This document shows positions 24,657-33,800 of a DNA stretch of 47,754 bases, piece by piece. Numbering within the stretch: the first letter of the stretch is position 1; each line of letters begins with the position of its first letter. The position numbers and the translations under genes are program-made. The notes beneath the pieces are model-generated. The model saw only the letters and a list, made by a program, of their open reading frames with translations, made no database searches and was not told the origin of the DNA. Source of the stretch: Ruminococcus flavefaciens (GTDB taxonomy: Bacteria; Bacillota; Clostridia; Oscillospirales; Ruminococcaceae); contig DBYI01000120.1 in the NCBI GenBank assembly GCA_002310115.1, forward strand, positions 1 through 47,754. The letters run 5' to 3'.

Positions 24657-24703
24657 AAATAGGATTCTCCGACTCATAACGTGAAATCGGAGAATCCTAT
24701 TTT
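24657..24703 (+). terminator. Strong terminator of the rtcB-DUF2828 operon
   Basis: AAATAGGATTCTCCGA (24657-24672) and TCGGAGAATCCTATTT (24687-24702) form a perfect 16-bp stem with a T-rich 3' end. It closes the operon. The A-rich 5' side could also serve the other strand. Confidence 0.8.
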
Positions 24704-24798
24704 ACATTCATCATAATATAGATTGAAATCAAATTGATTTTATGCTATAAATATTGTATGGCATATATAGAATTACTCACTAGCAAATATAGCTATGG

Positions 24799-25266
24799 TT
24801 GTTTTGGATAAATTCAGCTCTGATTTTAGCGCTCTATTATTACGAAAAAGAGCATCCTGAGATGGTGTACAAGAGAATATCCAGCGAAAGGATGGAAGAA
24901 TTCATTAAAAACAATGGCGTAGGATTTACTGCAAGTACACCTGAGGAAGAAGAGACCGAGGATAGCATGGAAACAGGTGAAACAATAACAAGCTACAGTA
25001 GTTATAATCAGGTACATTTCTCGCCGGAAACTACAAAAGGTTTGACCGGTGATGTGAACGGTGACGGAACAGTTGATCTTTCCGATGCCGTACTGATAAT
25101 GCAGTCACTGGCAAATCCCACTAAATACGGTTTAAATGGCAGTGATGATAAGCACATCACAGAGGAATGGTATCTTCGTGCAGACGTTGATGGTGAAGGT
25201 GTAACAAATATGGATGCTCTAACAATACAGAGATATTTACTTGGATTATGCAGTATTGAATTATAA
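24799..25266 (+). CDS. Dockerin-bearing fragment, C-terminal part of a secreted protein
   Basis: The C-terminal ~70 aa form a type I dockerin of R. flavefaciens kind: GDVNGDGTVDLSDAVLIMQS and the second repeat RADVDGEGVTNMDALTIQRYLLG. Upstream is an acidic linker (TPEEEETEDSMETGE) and a short piece with YKRISSERMEEFIKNNG. There is no signal peptide and no ribosome site before the possible start at 24799; the other frame has a short ATG reading at 24794. It is probably the 3' remnant of a longer cellulosomal protein. In cellulosomes a dockerin attaches the carrier protein to a scaffoldin cohesin. Confidence 0.65.
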   Translation: MFWINSALILALYYYEKEHPEMVYKRISSERMEEFIKNNGVGFTASTPEEEETEDSMETGETITSYSSYNQVHFSPETTKGLTGDVNGDGTVDLSDAVLIMQSLANPTKYGLNGSDDKHITEEWYLRADVDGEGVTNMDALTIQRYLLGLCSIEL

Positions 25267-25689
25267 TACCGTGAATGTCTGGCGCATTCTAAACTTTGAA
25301 AATTTTGCAAATTATTATGTTATATCAAAAAAATAATTATAAACGCTTCGACATTTTCAAGCATTGTTACGACTAATAAGTAAGTGGGTGACTAATTATC
25401 TGAAGGGGAAATATATGTATCACTTTGAAAGTGACATCGATTGTTGTTCATTGGATAAATCTTTTTAAGATTCAAAAAGTATTTACCCGGGCACATTTAT
25501 CTAACAAGAAATTAATTGATCAGGCGGAATAAACAATGATGTCATGGCACCCTTTCATCGTGAAAAAATATATATAAATAAAAACAGAGTATGATTAATT
25601 ATATCAAACATACTCTAGCATTATTTACACTGTTTTCAGTTATATTATCACCCACTAACATAAATATTACAATCAAAGGAGTATTATCA
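25267..25689. other. Gene-free stretch with small hairpins
   Basis: No supported coding sequence. TCACTT-TGA-AAGTGA (25420-25434) is a short palindrome, and AGAGTATG (25587-25594) / CATACTCT (25610-25617) a second hairpin 70 nt before the next ATG. Either could be regulatory; neither has a clear U-run. Confidence 0.4.
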
Positions 25690-27171
25690 ATGAAAACAAA
25701 CAAACTTAAAAAGACTATTTTAGCTGTATCACTTTCAGCTGCAATCGCCATTCCAACAGCGACATCTTTGGGTACAGCTATGACTGTACAGGCTGCATCG
25801 AATTTGCCGTTTTGCGCTGATACAGATAACAACGGCGCTTATAACTTTCAGGAAGATCAGATTAGCGTAAGCAAATCATATTATCGAGCAAGAACAAATA
25901 CTATATCACTTGATGTTACAGAGGGACTTAATGGACGTATACGTGAAGGTTCATTTTATGTTGTATCGAATGGAGAAATTACAAATCTTCAGCCTCTGGC
26001 AAAATATGTCCTTAGATTCAATATTTCAGGTGATAATATATCTGAATCAGATATAAACCGTATTACCCTTAGTCTGCGTTTCAAAACTGGTGACAAGGGA
26101 AGTTTACAAAAAATAGAGCCTTCAATGATAAATGAAATAAATAAGAATACGTACGCTGTTTCATTTGATTTTATAGCATATGGAGAATCAGTATCTTTTA
26201 ATACAAATCGTTTCTCAGATCCTACAATTAAGTGTTCAACCGCTGCTATTACTGCGCCATTAGATAATGAGGAGTTTTGTATGATTGAAGTTAAACCAAC
26301 TGATGGAGAAAAGCTTTTCATTAGAATGAAATATATTGATGATGATAATGATGGTATTGATGATAATGATAAAATTAGCTGGGATAAAATAGAGACATGG
26401 GCAAAACGTCTCTGTATTTATGCAAACAGTCTAAATATGACAACAGGTGTACAGCTTGATACTTTATTCATGGAATTTGATTATTTTGAATGCCCATACC
26501 ATGCATTTAGTTCTAATATTCTTATAAATGAAGATAATGATAAATATGGCTATGTAGCTTTCAATCAATATGCTACTAAAGATGTAAAGCAACAAATTAA
26601 ATCTGGCAATAACTCAATAACATGGGTCGAACTTCATGAAATGGCTCACTCTTACGGCGTTAAGCCAAGCTTTGCAGATAGTTACAGGTTCTCTGATGAG
26701 TATTTTACAAATGCAAGAGGTATTACTGCTATTCAGAATTGTGATAATCTCCGTGGTACAGATATAGTTTTTGAAACAGGTGGTTTTTCTCGTAAATATG
26801 ATAATATGCTCCATGATATTTATACTAATGATCCGAAATGTGAATTGTTTGGATTTGCATCAGGACTTGGATTTATGTCTTGGGAGCAACTGGAATCATT
26901 CTTTGCGGCTGAATCAGATAATGACCCTGGTTTTGTTGTAAGCAGAGGGGTGGCACAAAAAATAAATCAATTTATTGGTATGAATGTACCTCTGTCGGAA
27001 AGATATCTCAAATTTGCCAATACTATTAGGAAGCTTATGGTCCTCGAAAATAATGGCGTTTATGACGAAAGTAAATTTACCAGCTTTATGAGAGGAAAAT
27101 TCCCGAAAGATCTTGTCAGAACAATCGTAACATATCAAGGACTTGATCAAGATAAGGATTATTTCAATTAA
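25690..27171 (+). CDS. Secreted zinc metallopeptidase, M60-like (HExxH)
   Basis: 493 aa from ATG 25690, chosen because AAAGGAG lies 8 nt upstream and a signal peptide follows (KLKKTILAVSLSAAIAIPTA..., cleavage after VQA). Residues ~35-210 are beta-rich, perhaps a cohesin- or CBM-like fold. The catalytic motif LHEMAHSYG is at ~317, and SDEYFTNARGITAIQN downstream provides a Glu and an aromatic/Asn pattern like the third ligand region of M60 (enhancin-like) peptidases. M60 enzymes often cut mucin-like glycoproteins, but the substrate is unknown. A stretch of ~40 codons continues in the same frame after the TAA. Confidence 0.65.
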   Translation: MKTNKLKKTILAVSLSAAIAIPTATSLGTAMTVQAASNLPFCADTDNNGAYNFQEDQISVSKSYYRARTNTISLDVTEGLNGRIREGSFYVVSNGEITNLQPLAKYVLRFNISGDNISESDINRITLSLRFKTGDKGSLQKIEPSMINEINKNTYAVSFDFIAYGESVSFNTNRFSDPTIKCSTAAITAPLDNEEFCMIEVKPTDGEKLFIRMKYIDDDNDGIDDNDKISWDKIETWAKRLCIYANSLNMTTGVQLDTLFMEFDYFECPYHAFSSNILINEDNDKYGYVAFNQYATKDVKQQIKSGNNSITWVELHEMAHSYGVKPSFADSYRFSDEYFTNARGITAIQNCDNLRGTDIVFETGGFSRKYDNMLHDIYTNDPKCELFGFASGLGFMSWEQLESFFAAESDNDPGFVVSRGVAQKINQFIGMNVPLSERYLKFANTIRKLMVLENNGVYDESKFTSFMRGKFPKDLVRTIVTYQGLDQDKDYFN

Positions 27172-27291
27172 CAGCTAAGAAGTCATATATTCAGCTTGTA
27201 TGAAGGAAAGGTATATTACTCCTCTAACGGAGATAATCAGTTTGAAACTGAGAACGTTATAACCACAGGTAATTACGGAATCAAAACGTAA
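27172..27291 (+). other. In-frame continuation after the peptidase stop codon
   Basis: The frame stays open for 39 codons after TAA 27169-27171, reading QLRSHIFSLYEGKVYYSSNG... and ending at TAA 27289-27291, just before a terminator. Its composition looks protein-like, so the first TAA may be a nonsense mutation, a sequencing error or the true end. Confidence 0.45.
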
Positions 27292-27302
27292 TAACACAGA
27301 AA

Positions 27303-27346
27303 ACGGTACAGATGATGATTGATCATTTCATCTGTACCGTTATATT
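27303..27346 (+). terminator. Terminator after the metallopeptidase gene
   Basis: ACGGTACAGATGA (27303-27315) and TCATCTGTACCGT (27328-27340) form a perfect 13-bp stem, followed by TATATTATTTT. Confidence 0.75.
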
Positions 27347-27407
27347 ATTTTCTGAATTATTCGGAATTACTACTATCTGAAATTACATTAAAGAGATGAA
27401 TCAGTAT

Positions 27408-27812
27408 TTATTCTGCATCGGCAGCATCTTCAATGCTTGGAATACATGGAGAAAAATCTGTATCATCTTTTTGGATACAGTTTCCTCTTCTAAATACAAA
27501 GACTTGAAATTCATTGTAATGATTTCTGTCTTCATCATCCCGGAGATATATCATACCATAACTGCCTGTCGCAATTTTTGAAATACGCGTATATGTTTCT
27601 ATTATCACATCAACCTCTTTTGTACGATGATTCGAGCAATGCAAAGAGTTAATGAAATAAGAACCATTTGTAGGTTGAAGTTTGATCTCATATTCACTTT
27701 CAGATACAATATCTTTCACTGTTTGCATTATTTTGTCGATTTCAGATTGAGATAATAAATCTTCATCTTTATACGTTGCTGAAATGGATAGCCAGCCATG
27801 CAATTCTATCAT
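27408..27812 (-). CDS. Imm7 family immunity protein
   Basis: 134 aa from ATG 27812, with AGGAGTGA about 8 nt upstream. Begins MIELHGWLSISATYKDED, and ends with the conserved GSYGMIYLRDDED, NEFQVFVFRRG and DFSPCIPSIEDA, the Imm7 pattern. Such proteins neutralise toxin domains of polymorphic toxin systems. No cognate toxin lies next to it. It is the last of four minus-strand genes at this locus. Confidence 0.75.
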   Translation of the reverse strand: MIELHGWLSISATYKDEDLLSQSEIDKIMQTVKDIVSESEYEIKLQPTNGSYFINSLHCSNHRTKEVDVIIETYTRISKIATGSYGMIYLRDDEDRNHYNEFQVFVFRRGNCIQKDDTDFSPCIPSIEDAADAE

Positions 27813-27959
27813 ATAATCACTCCTGAATTCTGGTTTGAGATATAATATTTTTTTCTCCAAAGAATTACAGTACAGAAGAAAAAGTCGAACAAAATTGATT
27901 CTGTTTGCAATTCATTTTGCCGTAAGCATTTTAAGAACGCTTTATAACTGCATCATGCT

Positions 27960-28700
27960 TCATTCATTAAATGCCCTTATTATATTTACATATTCATCTG
28001 CATGGTTTATTGAAAACTGTCCGTGATATAGTCCTGGGAGTTCATGTATTGTGCATTGTGGGATAGTTTCTTTTATTTTCTGGGCAGAGCGTTTGATTCC
28101 ATTAATCTCTTTTTGTCCGTAATACAGATGAACATCGGCCAAACAATCTTTCAGGGAGCTTTTCAGTGAATAAGATGTATTGGCCTGCAGAAAAGCAATC
28201 ATATCATCTTTGGCAACTGCACAGGTATCACGATAGTAATCATCGAACAGGTCTTCCTTCATATGCAGTGATCTGAACTGCATTTTTGAGAACCATTTCT
28301 TTTTGACAAGCGGATATGAGAAGCCTATAGATGGCTTTATAAGACGGTTTGTCAGCTTTGAAGGTGTGACCATGGCACTTTCTGCAAGTGCGTGCTTACA
28401 TATGTCGCCTTGCTGGGAAAGCATCTCAAGAAGTATCTGTCCTCCAAGCGATAAGCCTCCGATCATGAAGACTTTGCCATTAAGATGCTCTTTTATAAAA
28501 TCAATGATCTCAGATGCGTTGTTTTCAATTGTGGTAAAATGTGTATCACTGCCTGCGTGACCATCCAATATCGGCAGTATCACGTGGAAGTCATTGTTTA
28601 GTAGTTCAGATTCTTCACGATAGTTCCACCATGATAATCCTCCGCCGTGAAGAAGAATAACATCTCGTGTATTGCCTTTACCGTATTCTTTGTATTTCAT
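27960..28700 (-). CDS. Alpha/beta hydrolase
   Basis: 246 aa. HGGGLSWWNYREE gives the oxyanion loop, GGLSLGGQ (~102) the nucleophile elbow with Ser, and the end carries LYYGQKEINGIKR (Asp/Glu region) and LYHGQFSINHADEY (catalytic His). AAGGT lies ~9 nt before the ATG. Cytoplasmic, no signal peptide. Substrate unknown; lies between immunity-like genes. Confidence 0.8.
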   Translation of the reverse strand: MKYKEYGKGNTRDVILLHGGGLSWWNYREESELLNNDFHVILPILDGHAGSDTHFTTIENNASEIIDFIKEHLNGKVFMIGGLSLGGQILLEMLSQQGDICKHALAESAMVTPSKLTNRLIKPSIGFSYPLVKKKWFSKMQFRSLHMKEDLFDDYYRDTCAVAKDDMIAFLQANTSYSLKSSLKDCLADVHLYYGQKEINGIKRSAQKIKETIPQCTIHELPGLYHGQFSINHADEYVNIIRAFNE

Positions 28701-28736
28701 ATATAACAGTACCTTATTTGATTAGTAAAAGAGTTT

Positions 28737-29396
28737 TCACTTATCCACGATATTTACAAGATAGTAAAAATCTTCATGCCATGACTTCCAGCTGTTCATT
28801 ACTTCGTGACGTTTCCCATTGCCTTCAGTATATACCAGCTGAACCTGTCCCACATCCCCCTGAGCACTCCAGTACCTGTATAACAGGTGTTCGTCTTCAT
28901 ATTCTGTCTGGATTTCTTCATCTTTACCAAAATCATCTATCTTATAGTCGGTTACTGTTTCAGGAATGACCTTGTAAAGTTGAGAAAAAGGAACAACATT
29001 CAGTATCTCAACATTTATAAAAGCTGAAAAATCATCTGACCATATCACCTCATCAAGGCGGCAAAGTACTGCGGATGCCTTGTATATATCCTCAGGGTGA
29101 TCTGCAAATTCCCAGCCATTTAGATACATTTGCGCGGTTTCAAATATATTGGTGAATATACCGCCTGACTCCTCATCAAAAGGGATTTGTACACGAAGAA
29201 TCCGTTTGTTGCCGACTTCAGGCGGAACATCGCTTATGAACCATTTCCTTTTATCAATCGGCAAATCCATTTCATTCTCATTGAATTCCACCCATGGCAT
29301 ATGGTACGCAATATCATGAATACCTGCTCCGATTATCCATTTCGGATGATTTTTCTTTTCAACTCGCTGCTTACAGCAAGCACATACAAAATTCAT
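28737..29396 (-). CDS. Hypothetical protein with N-terminal CxxC pair (219 aa)
   Basis: Starts MNFVCACCKQRVEKKNHPKW, with CxCC as a possible zinc site. The rest is a soluble mixed alpha/beta protein rich in W/F/D (FISDVPPEVGNKRILRVQIPF..., VIWSDDFSAFINVEILNVVPF). No family recognised. Its size, acidity and neighbours (DUF4253 upstream, Imm7 downstream) fit an immunity-type protein, by context only. GGGGGATACTG lies before the ATG. Confidence 0.6.
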   Translation of the reverse strand: MNFVCACCKQRVEKKNHPKWIIGAGIHDIAYHMPWVEFNENEMDLPIDKRKWFISDVPPEVGNKRILRVQIPFDEESGGIFTNIFETAQMYLNGWEFADHPEDIYKASAVLCRLDEVIWSDDFSAFINVEILNVVPFSQLYKVIPETVTDYKIDDFGKDEEIQTEYEDEHLLYRYWSAQGDVGQVQLVYTEGNGKRHEVMNSWKSWHEDFYYLVNIVDK

Positions 29397-29458
29397 ATCA
29401 GTATCCCCCCCATATATCCGATATTATTCTGATTGAGAAACAAGGCAGTGCCAGCTGA

Positions 29459-30229
29459 TCAGTCCCACCAGAAATACCAGACACTTGAATTCAGGATGTG
29501 ACTTGCAAGTGCCTTTATAGATCCTGCCACTTGATCAACTGCATCATTGCAGAATGCATAATGTTCTTCAGCTACTATCAAAGCTTCATCTTTTTCATTT
29601 ATTGGCGCAGAAACATACATCTGCAGTTCAGCGCTTGAAATTACAGCAGGAACAGCACTGTATTTATCGTACCAGTATTTGCAGACTGCCACCATGTCTT
29701 CGGTATCCGGACATTCGTTCCAGCCTCCGAAAGGTATCCACGCGAACACCTTCCAAGGTTCAGTAACAGGTATTTTCGTCAGAATGAGTTCTTCGGAATT
29801 ATCAGTATTCAGAAAATTTGAAGTAGGCTTAACATCATCAGAATATTCGCCGTATATATTCTCAGTGCCGAAATCCTCTTCAAACACCTTCATATTCGCT
29901 TCGAACCGGCGTTTCAGGATAACATCCCCGTCAGATATATCGGCATTCAATACTGTATTTCTGTAATTTTCAACTCCACCGTTATCTTCATAATTACACT
30001 CTATCATTTCAAGGAGAAAATCATTTGGAACGAGTATGACAGGTGTATATCCGTATTTTTTGCCTTTTGTGCATTCCTTTTTATACAGTTCCATTAATTC
30101 ATCACTGCTGAGAGGCTTTTTAACATACTGCCACTCGCAGCCTATAAGATCAGTTATCTGCTGTATGTTTTCATTAAGCGGGAGTAAAGGCTGCTCCTTA
30201 CTGCCGAAAAGCTTTGAAAAAAGTCCCAT
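29459..30229 (-). CDS. DUF4253 domain protein
   Basis: 256 aa from ATG 30229, preceded by AAGGAGG at 7 nt; starts MGLFSKLFGSKEQPLL. The C-terminal ~110 aa (IPFGGWNECPDTEDMVAVCKYWYDKY..., ALIVAEEHYAFCNDAVDQ, SSVWYFWWD) match DUF4253, frequently seen in immunity gene clusters of polymorphic toxin systems. First gene of the minus-strand cluster, with its own promoter. Confidence 0.8.
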   Translation of the reverse strand: MGLFSKLFGSKEQPLLPLNENIQQITDLIGCEWQYVKKPLSSDELMELYKKECTKGKKYGYTPVILVPNDFLLEMIECNYEDNGGVENYRNTVLNADISDGDVILKRRFEANMKVFEEDFGTENIYGEYSDDVKPTSNFLNTDNSEELILTKIPVTEPWKVFAWIPFGGWNECPDTEDMVAVCKYWYDKYSAVPAVISSAELQMYVSAPINEKDEALIVAEEHYAFCNDAVDQVAGSIKALASHILNSSVWYFWWD

Positions 30230-30255
30230 ATCTTTTCCTCCTTGCATTTTTTAAA

Positions 30256-30284
30256 ATTATACCATAAGATACTGACTATTTCAA
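30256..30284 (-). promoter_or_regulatory. Promoter of the immunity-like gene cluster
   Basis: Minus strand: TTGAAA (30284-30279), 17-nt spacer, TATAAT (30261-30256) with TG one base before it (extended -10). Leader to the ATG ~20 nt. A near-consensus vegetative promoter. Confidence 0.75.
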
Positions 30285-30540
30285 GATATTATGTTGATTT
30301 CTGTGAAAAATATCATTATTAAACAATAATAACCGGGGGATGATACGGATAACTGAAAATGAATTGCCAAAACATATCTGGATTAGAAAGCTTAATGCTG
30401 ATATATGCTGTGAGAAACGATATGAATGCATTGGCTGCAAGCTCAAGTTTGAAACAGCAATACAATCCTGCTTTTCTTATGTTATAACCATTATGAACAA
30501 ATCTTTTGCTTTTATCTTCTGAAATTTAGCAACAAAAGAC

Positions 30541-30569
30541 TTGCCTTAAATGATATATTCGGATATAAT
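30541..30569 (+). promoter_or_regulatory. Promoter of the RTX protein gene
   Basis: TTGCCT (30541-30546), 17-nt spacer, TATAAT (30564-30569). It leaves a leader of ~240 nt before ATG 30814. The stretch 30285-30813 otherwise holds no coding sequence I can support; a TTGACA at 30612 lacks a good -10. Confidence 0.55.
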
Positions 30570-30813
30570 ATGAAATGATAAGAGGGGTGGGCTTTGAGTC
30601 CAAGTGGAACCTTGACATAAAAAATGATATGAAATTATGGGATTAACAGATTATGTTACATGTCGTGCTGCATGGAGGGGGAGATGTTCGTTATATCAGG
30701 AGAGATGATATAACTGCTACGTATGTGCAAAAATCATAAGGCTTAATGATACGCTCTTGAGATTGTTATATCCCAGGGGTGTATTTTTATTTCTTGGAAG
30801 GAGTAGTAAGGCA

Positions 30814-33800
30814 ATGATATTAAACGGCGAGTATGTCAGCAGATTAACGGATGAAGAGTTATGTATGCTCGAACAGCTTACATATCTTGATGAAATCGTA
30901 GCGGAAAAGGCTGGAGTCAATGATGTCTTTTCGAAAGTTAATACTGAATATTTTAAAGGACAGAAAATATGTGAAGTATTGTCTGTATTTGATGAAAAAG
31001 CCATAACGCGATTAATGGCATATCCTGAATCAATATGTGATGGGGATATCAGCGGTGTTGAGTGGGCTAAGATTATAAGCTATCTTAAAGATGAGAATCA
31101 CAGGATATCACATCTGGTTTTGTGTGAAGAAATGGAAAACGGATGGAATAATCATTATAGCGAATATGGAGAAGAGGGAGGAAAAGGGTACTATCGTGCA
31201 GCTGTATTTAATCCGTACATTTGTGATAATGAAGAGATAAACAGTAAATACAGCGGAAAGTATATTGATATCGGTATTTTTTATAAGTACTTTGCAAAAG
31301 CTGCATTGGATGCAACAGGCGAGCATGACATTGCTCGTGTTCTTGATAAAATGCTTTGGGCAACAGAAGATGAAATCGGTACTGTGGGCAAAATGGTTAG
31401 AATTCCGCTTGCTCTTGCGTTTACAGATCATTTAGGCAACGACAATTCTGATAATGAAGTGATTATAGTTTACAGGGGAACGACAGGCCCTAATGAGTAT
31501 TCTGATGATATTAGGACTACATATGAAAGCGACACGACAGCTCAGAAAGGGGGACTGGATTTTGTCAACCAGATTAAATACAGATATGGCGATATTACAG
31601 TAGTTGGTCATTCAAAGGGCGGCAACAAGGCAATGTATGCAACCATCAATTGTGATGATGTAGTACGCTGTGTATGCTTTGATGCTCAGGGATTTTCAAA
31701 AGAGTTTATAGACAGTTATCGGGATAAGATCAATGAAAGGGCTCATTTGATCACTAATTATTCTGTTGAAACTGATTTTGTCCACGAGATACTCAATCAG
31801 TTACCAGGGGCAAAACAGATCTTTATTAAAGGGTATGGTATTGATAAAATATCTGAAAATCACGCTTCAAATAGTTTCTTTAAGCAAGATAATGCAGATT
31901 TCTATGAATTGGCAACATATTCCGGTTCTGATTTGTATGAGACGTTTTTGCATTTCCTTACTGATATGGAAACTTATTCTGATGATGCAGTTGACAGATT
32001 TATCAATAGAATAAAAGCTGCAGAAATGCTGTACAACTTATCGCATCAGGAAAACATAACTTTTAAAGAATACTGTGATTATAACCATGAAACTAAGAAA
32101 TTAGACGTAATTGATGAGAATAATAAAAAAATTATTGCACATTGTATGGATAAACTATTTCACTTTAATAACTCTGATAATGCAGATAAATTATCAGAGT
32201 TTGAAGAGTACATAATTGGAATATCATCAGACAATTTTAAAGCGTTTTTAAAACACAATAATATAACCGCATTGGATTATGTTAATAAGATCGACGTTTA
32301 TAAAGAAGAATTTACTGAAGGACAGTATCTCTTTAACTATTATGATGGCATTGCTTTTAGAGCTAAGGTGGCTGACTGGTTATATAATCGCTGTATTGAG
32401 TGCATGGCTCCTACTGATGAAATGAAACAATATAATGGTATGAACGATTTAGATGACTTAAGTAACTGGTGCAGTGCAAAAATAACAAATCCGAAAGTAG
32501 ATTGCATCCATACATATGAACGCGATTATATTGCTGACATATTTGAAGTAATGTATAATATGTATGGCGAAGAGTTCTACAATTATTTAAAACGTTATAT
32601 GAGATTTAATTCTGATGATGGAGGCAATAATCCAGAGTTTGAATATGCGGAGAAAGAGAATAAAGAAATAACAAAGCTGAAAGGCTTAACGGATTACCTG
32701 GTAAATGCAAGCAAAAATGATGAAACACTTCGTGGATTCCTTGAATACATATTCAAAGAAAGCATGGTTGATGAGAATGCTGATGGTGCATTAAAGGAGT
32801 CAAAGCTTGACTATATACTTAGCCTTGATCCTAAAATAATAAAAGATAAACTGAATGAAACATTTAATATAAATATAGAATCCACTAGCCTTGTATCAGA
32901 GGTTGTATCAAATATGCGTTTATATCCTTTAACAGAATTAAAAGCAAAGGCTACAAAAGAAAACGTTGATGATATGGCTACTTTATATAACAGCTGTGAA
33001 AATGAAGAAGCCCAAATAGAAGCTATTAAAGCGGGAATTTTTAGATTAGGTGACACATTAGAGAATATTAAAGAAATTAAAGATTTTAGAAACGGTAAAG
33101 TGTCTGAGGGCGAGTTAATAAGGGATTTAGCTGCAGAAACTATTGTCTCACCATTTGTAGCAGAAGTATTAGAAAATCATAAGGAAGAATTAGAAAATCT
33201 TATTGCAAATATAGTTTTTTATTCTTCATCACATGGACTTTCAGTAACTGATGCAATTCAGTTAGCGTCAAGTCTTTTGCATCATAGTTTTTTTGATTTT
33301 GAAATGATTGCAAGTATTTTAACAGCTGCTGTATTGGGTGGTGTAGCTATTGCTGCGGATACGATATTTTTGAAAGGCGCAATCGGAAAGGAATTATTAA
33401 AAGAAGTTATTATTGATTTAGCTGATTTAAAGGTTGGTTGTGATGAAAAATTCTTTACATTAGTAAAAAGAAGCTTTGATGATTCAATAATCAAGGACAT
33501 ATCTTTGTTTGCTAATAAAAATCGGTTTATTGATAAGAGACTGGACAATTATTATAAAAATACTAATGCAATGTATGATAGTAATGATAGAATAGTTGCA
33601 AAATTTGAGTCTTATTTTGATATTAATTATTATCCTGGTTATGAAGATGTATATAGTATTGATTGTGATTATTCAGTTAGTGATTTTTTTCTTTTTAGAT
33701 GGCCAGGTTCGGATTTAGTAGCAAAACGTGCTGCATTTGACAATTATGCGCAGTATATAACAGATGTTTTAGCTGAAAACGGTTATCACCTTATACTTGG

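Noticed and set aside
30340..30522. A 60-aa gene between the immunity cluster and the RTX gene
   Set aside because: No proper ribosome site spacing, no recognisable pattern, and a promoter for the RTX gene begins right after it.
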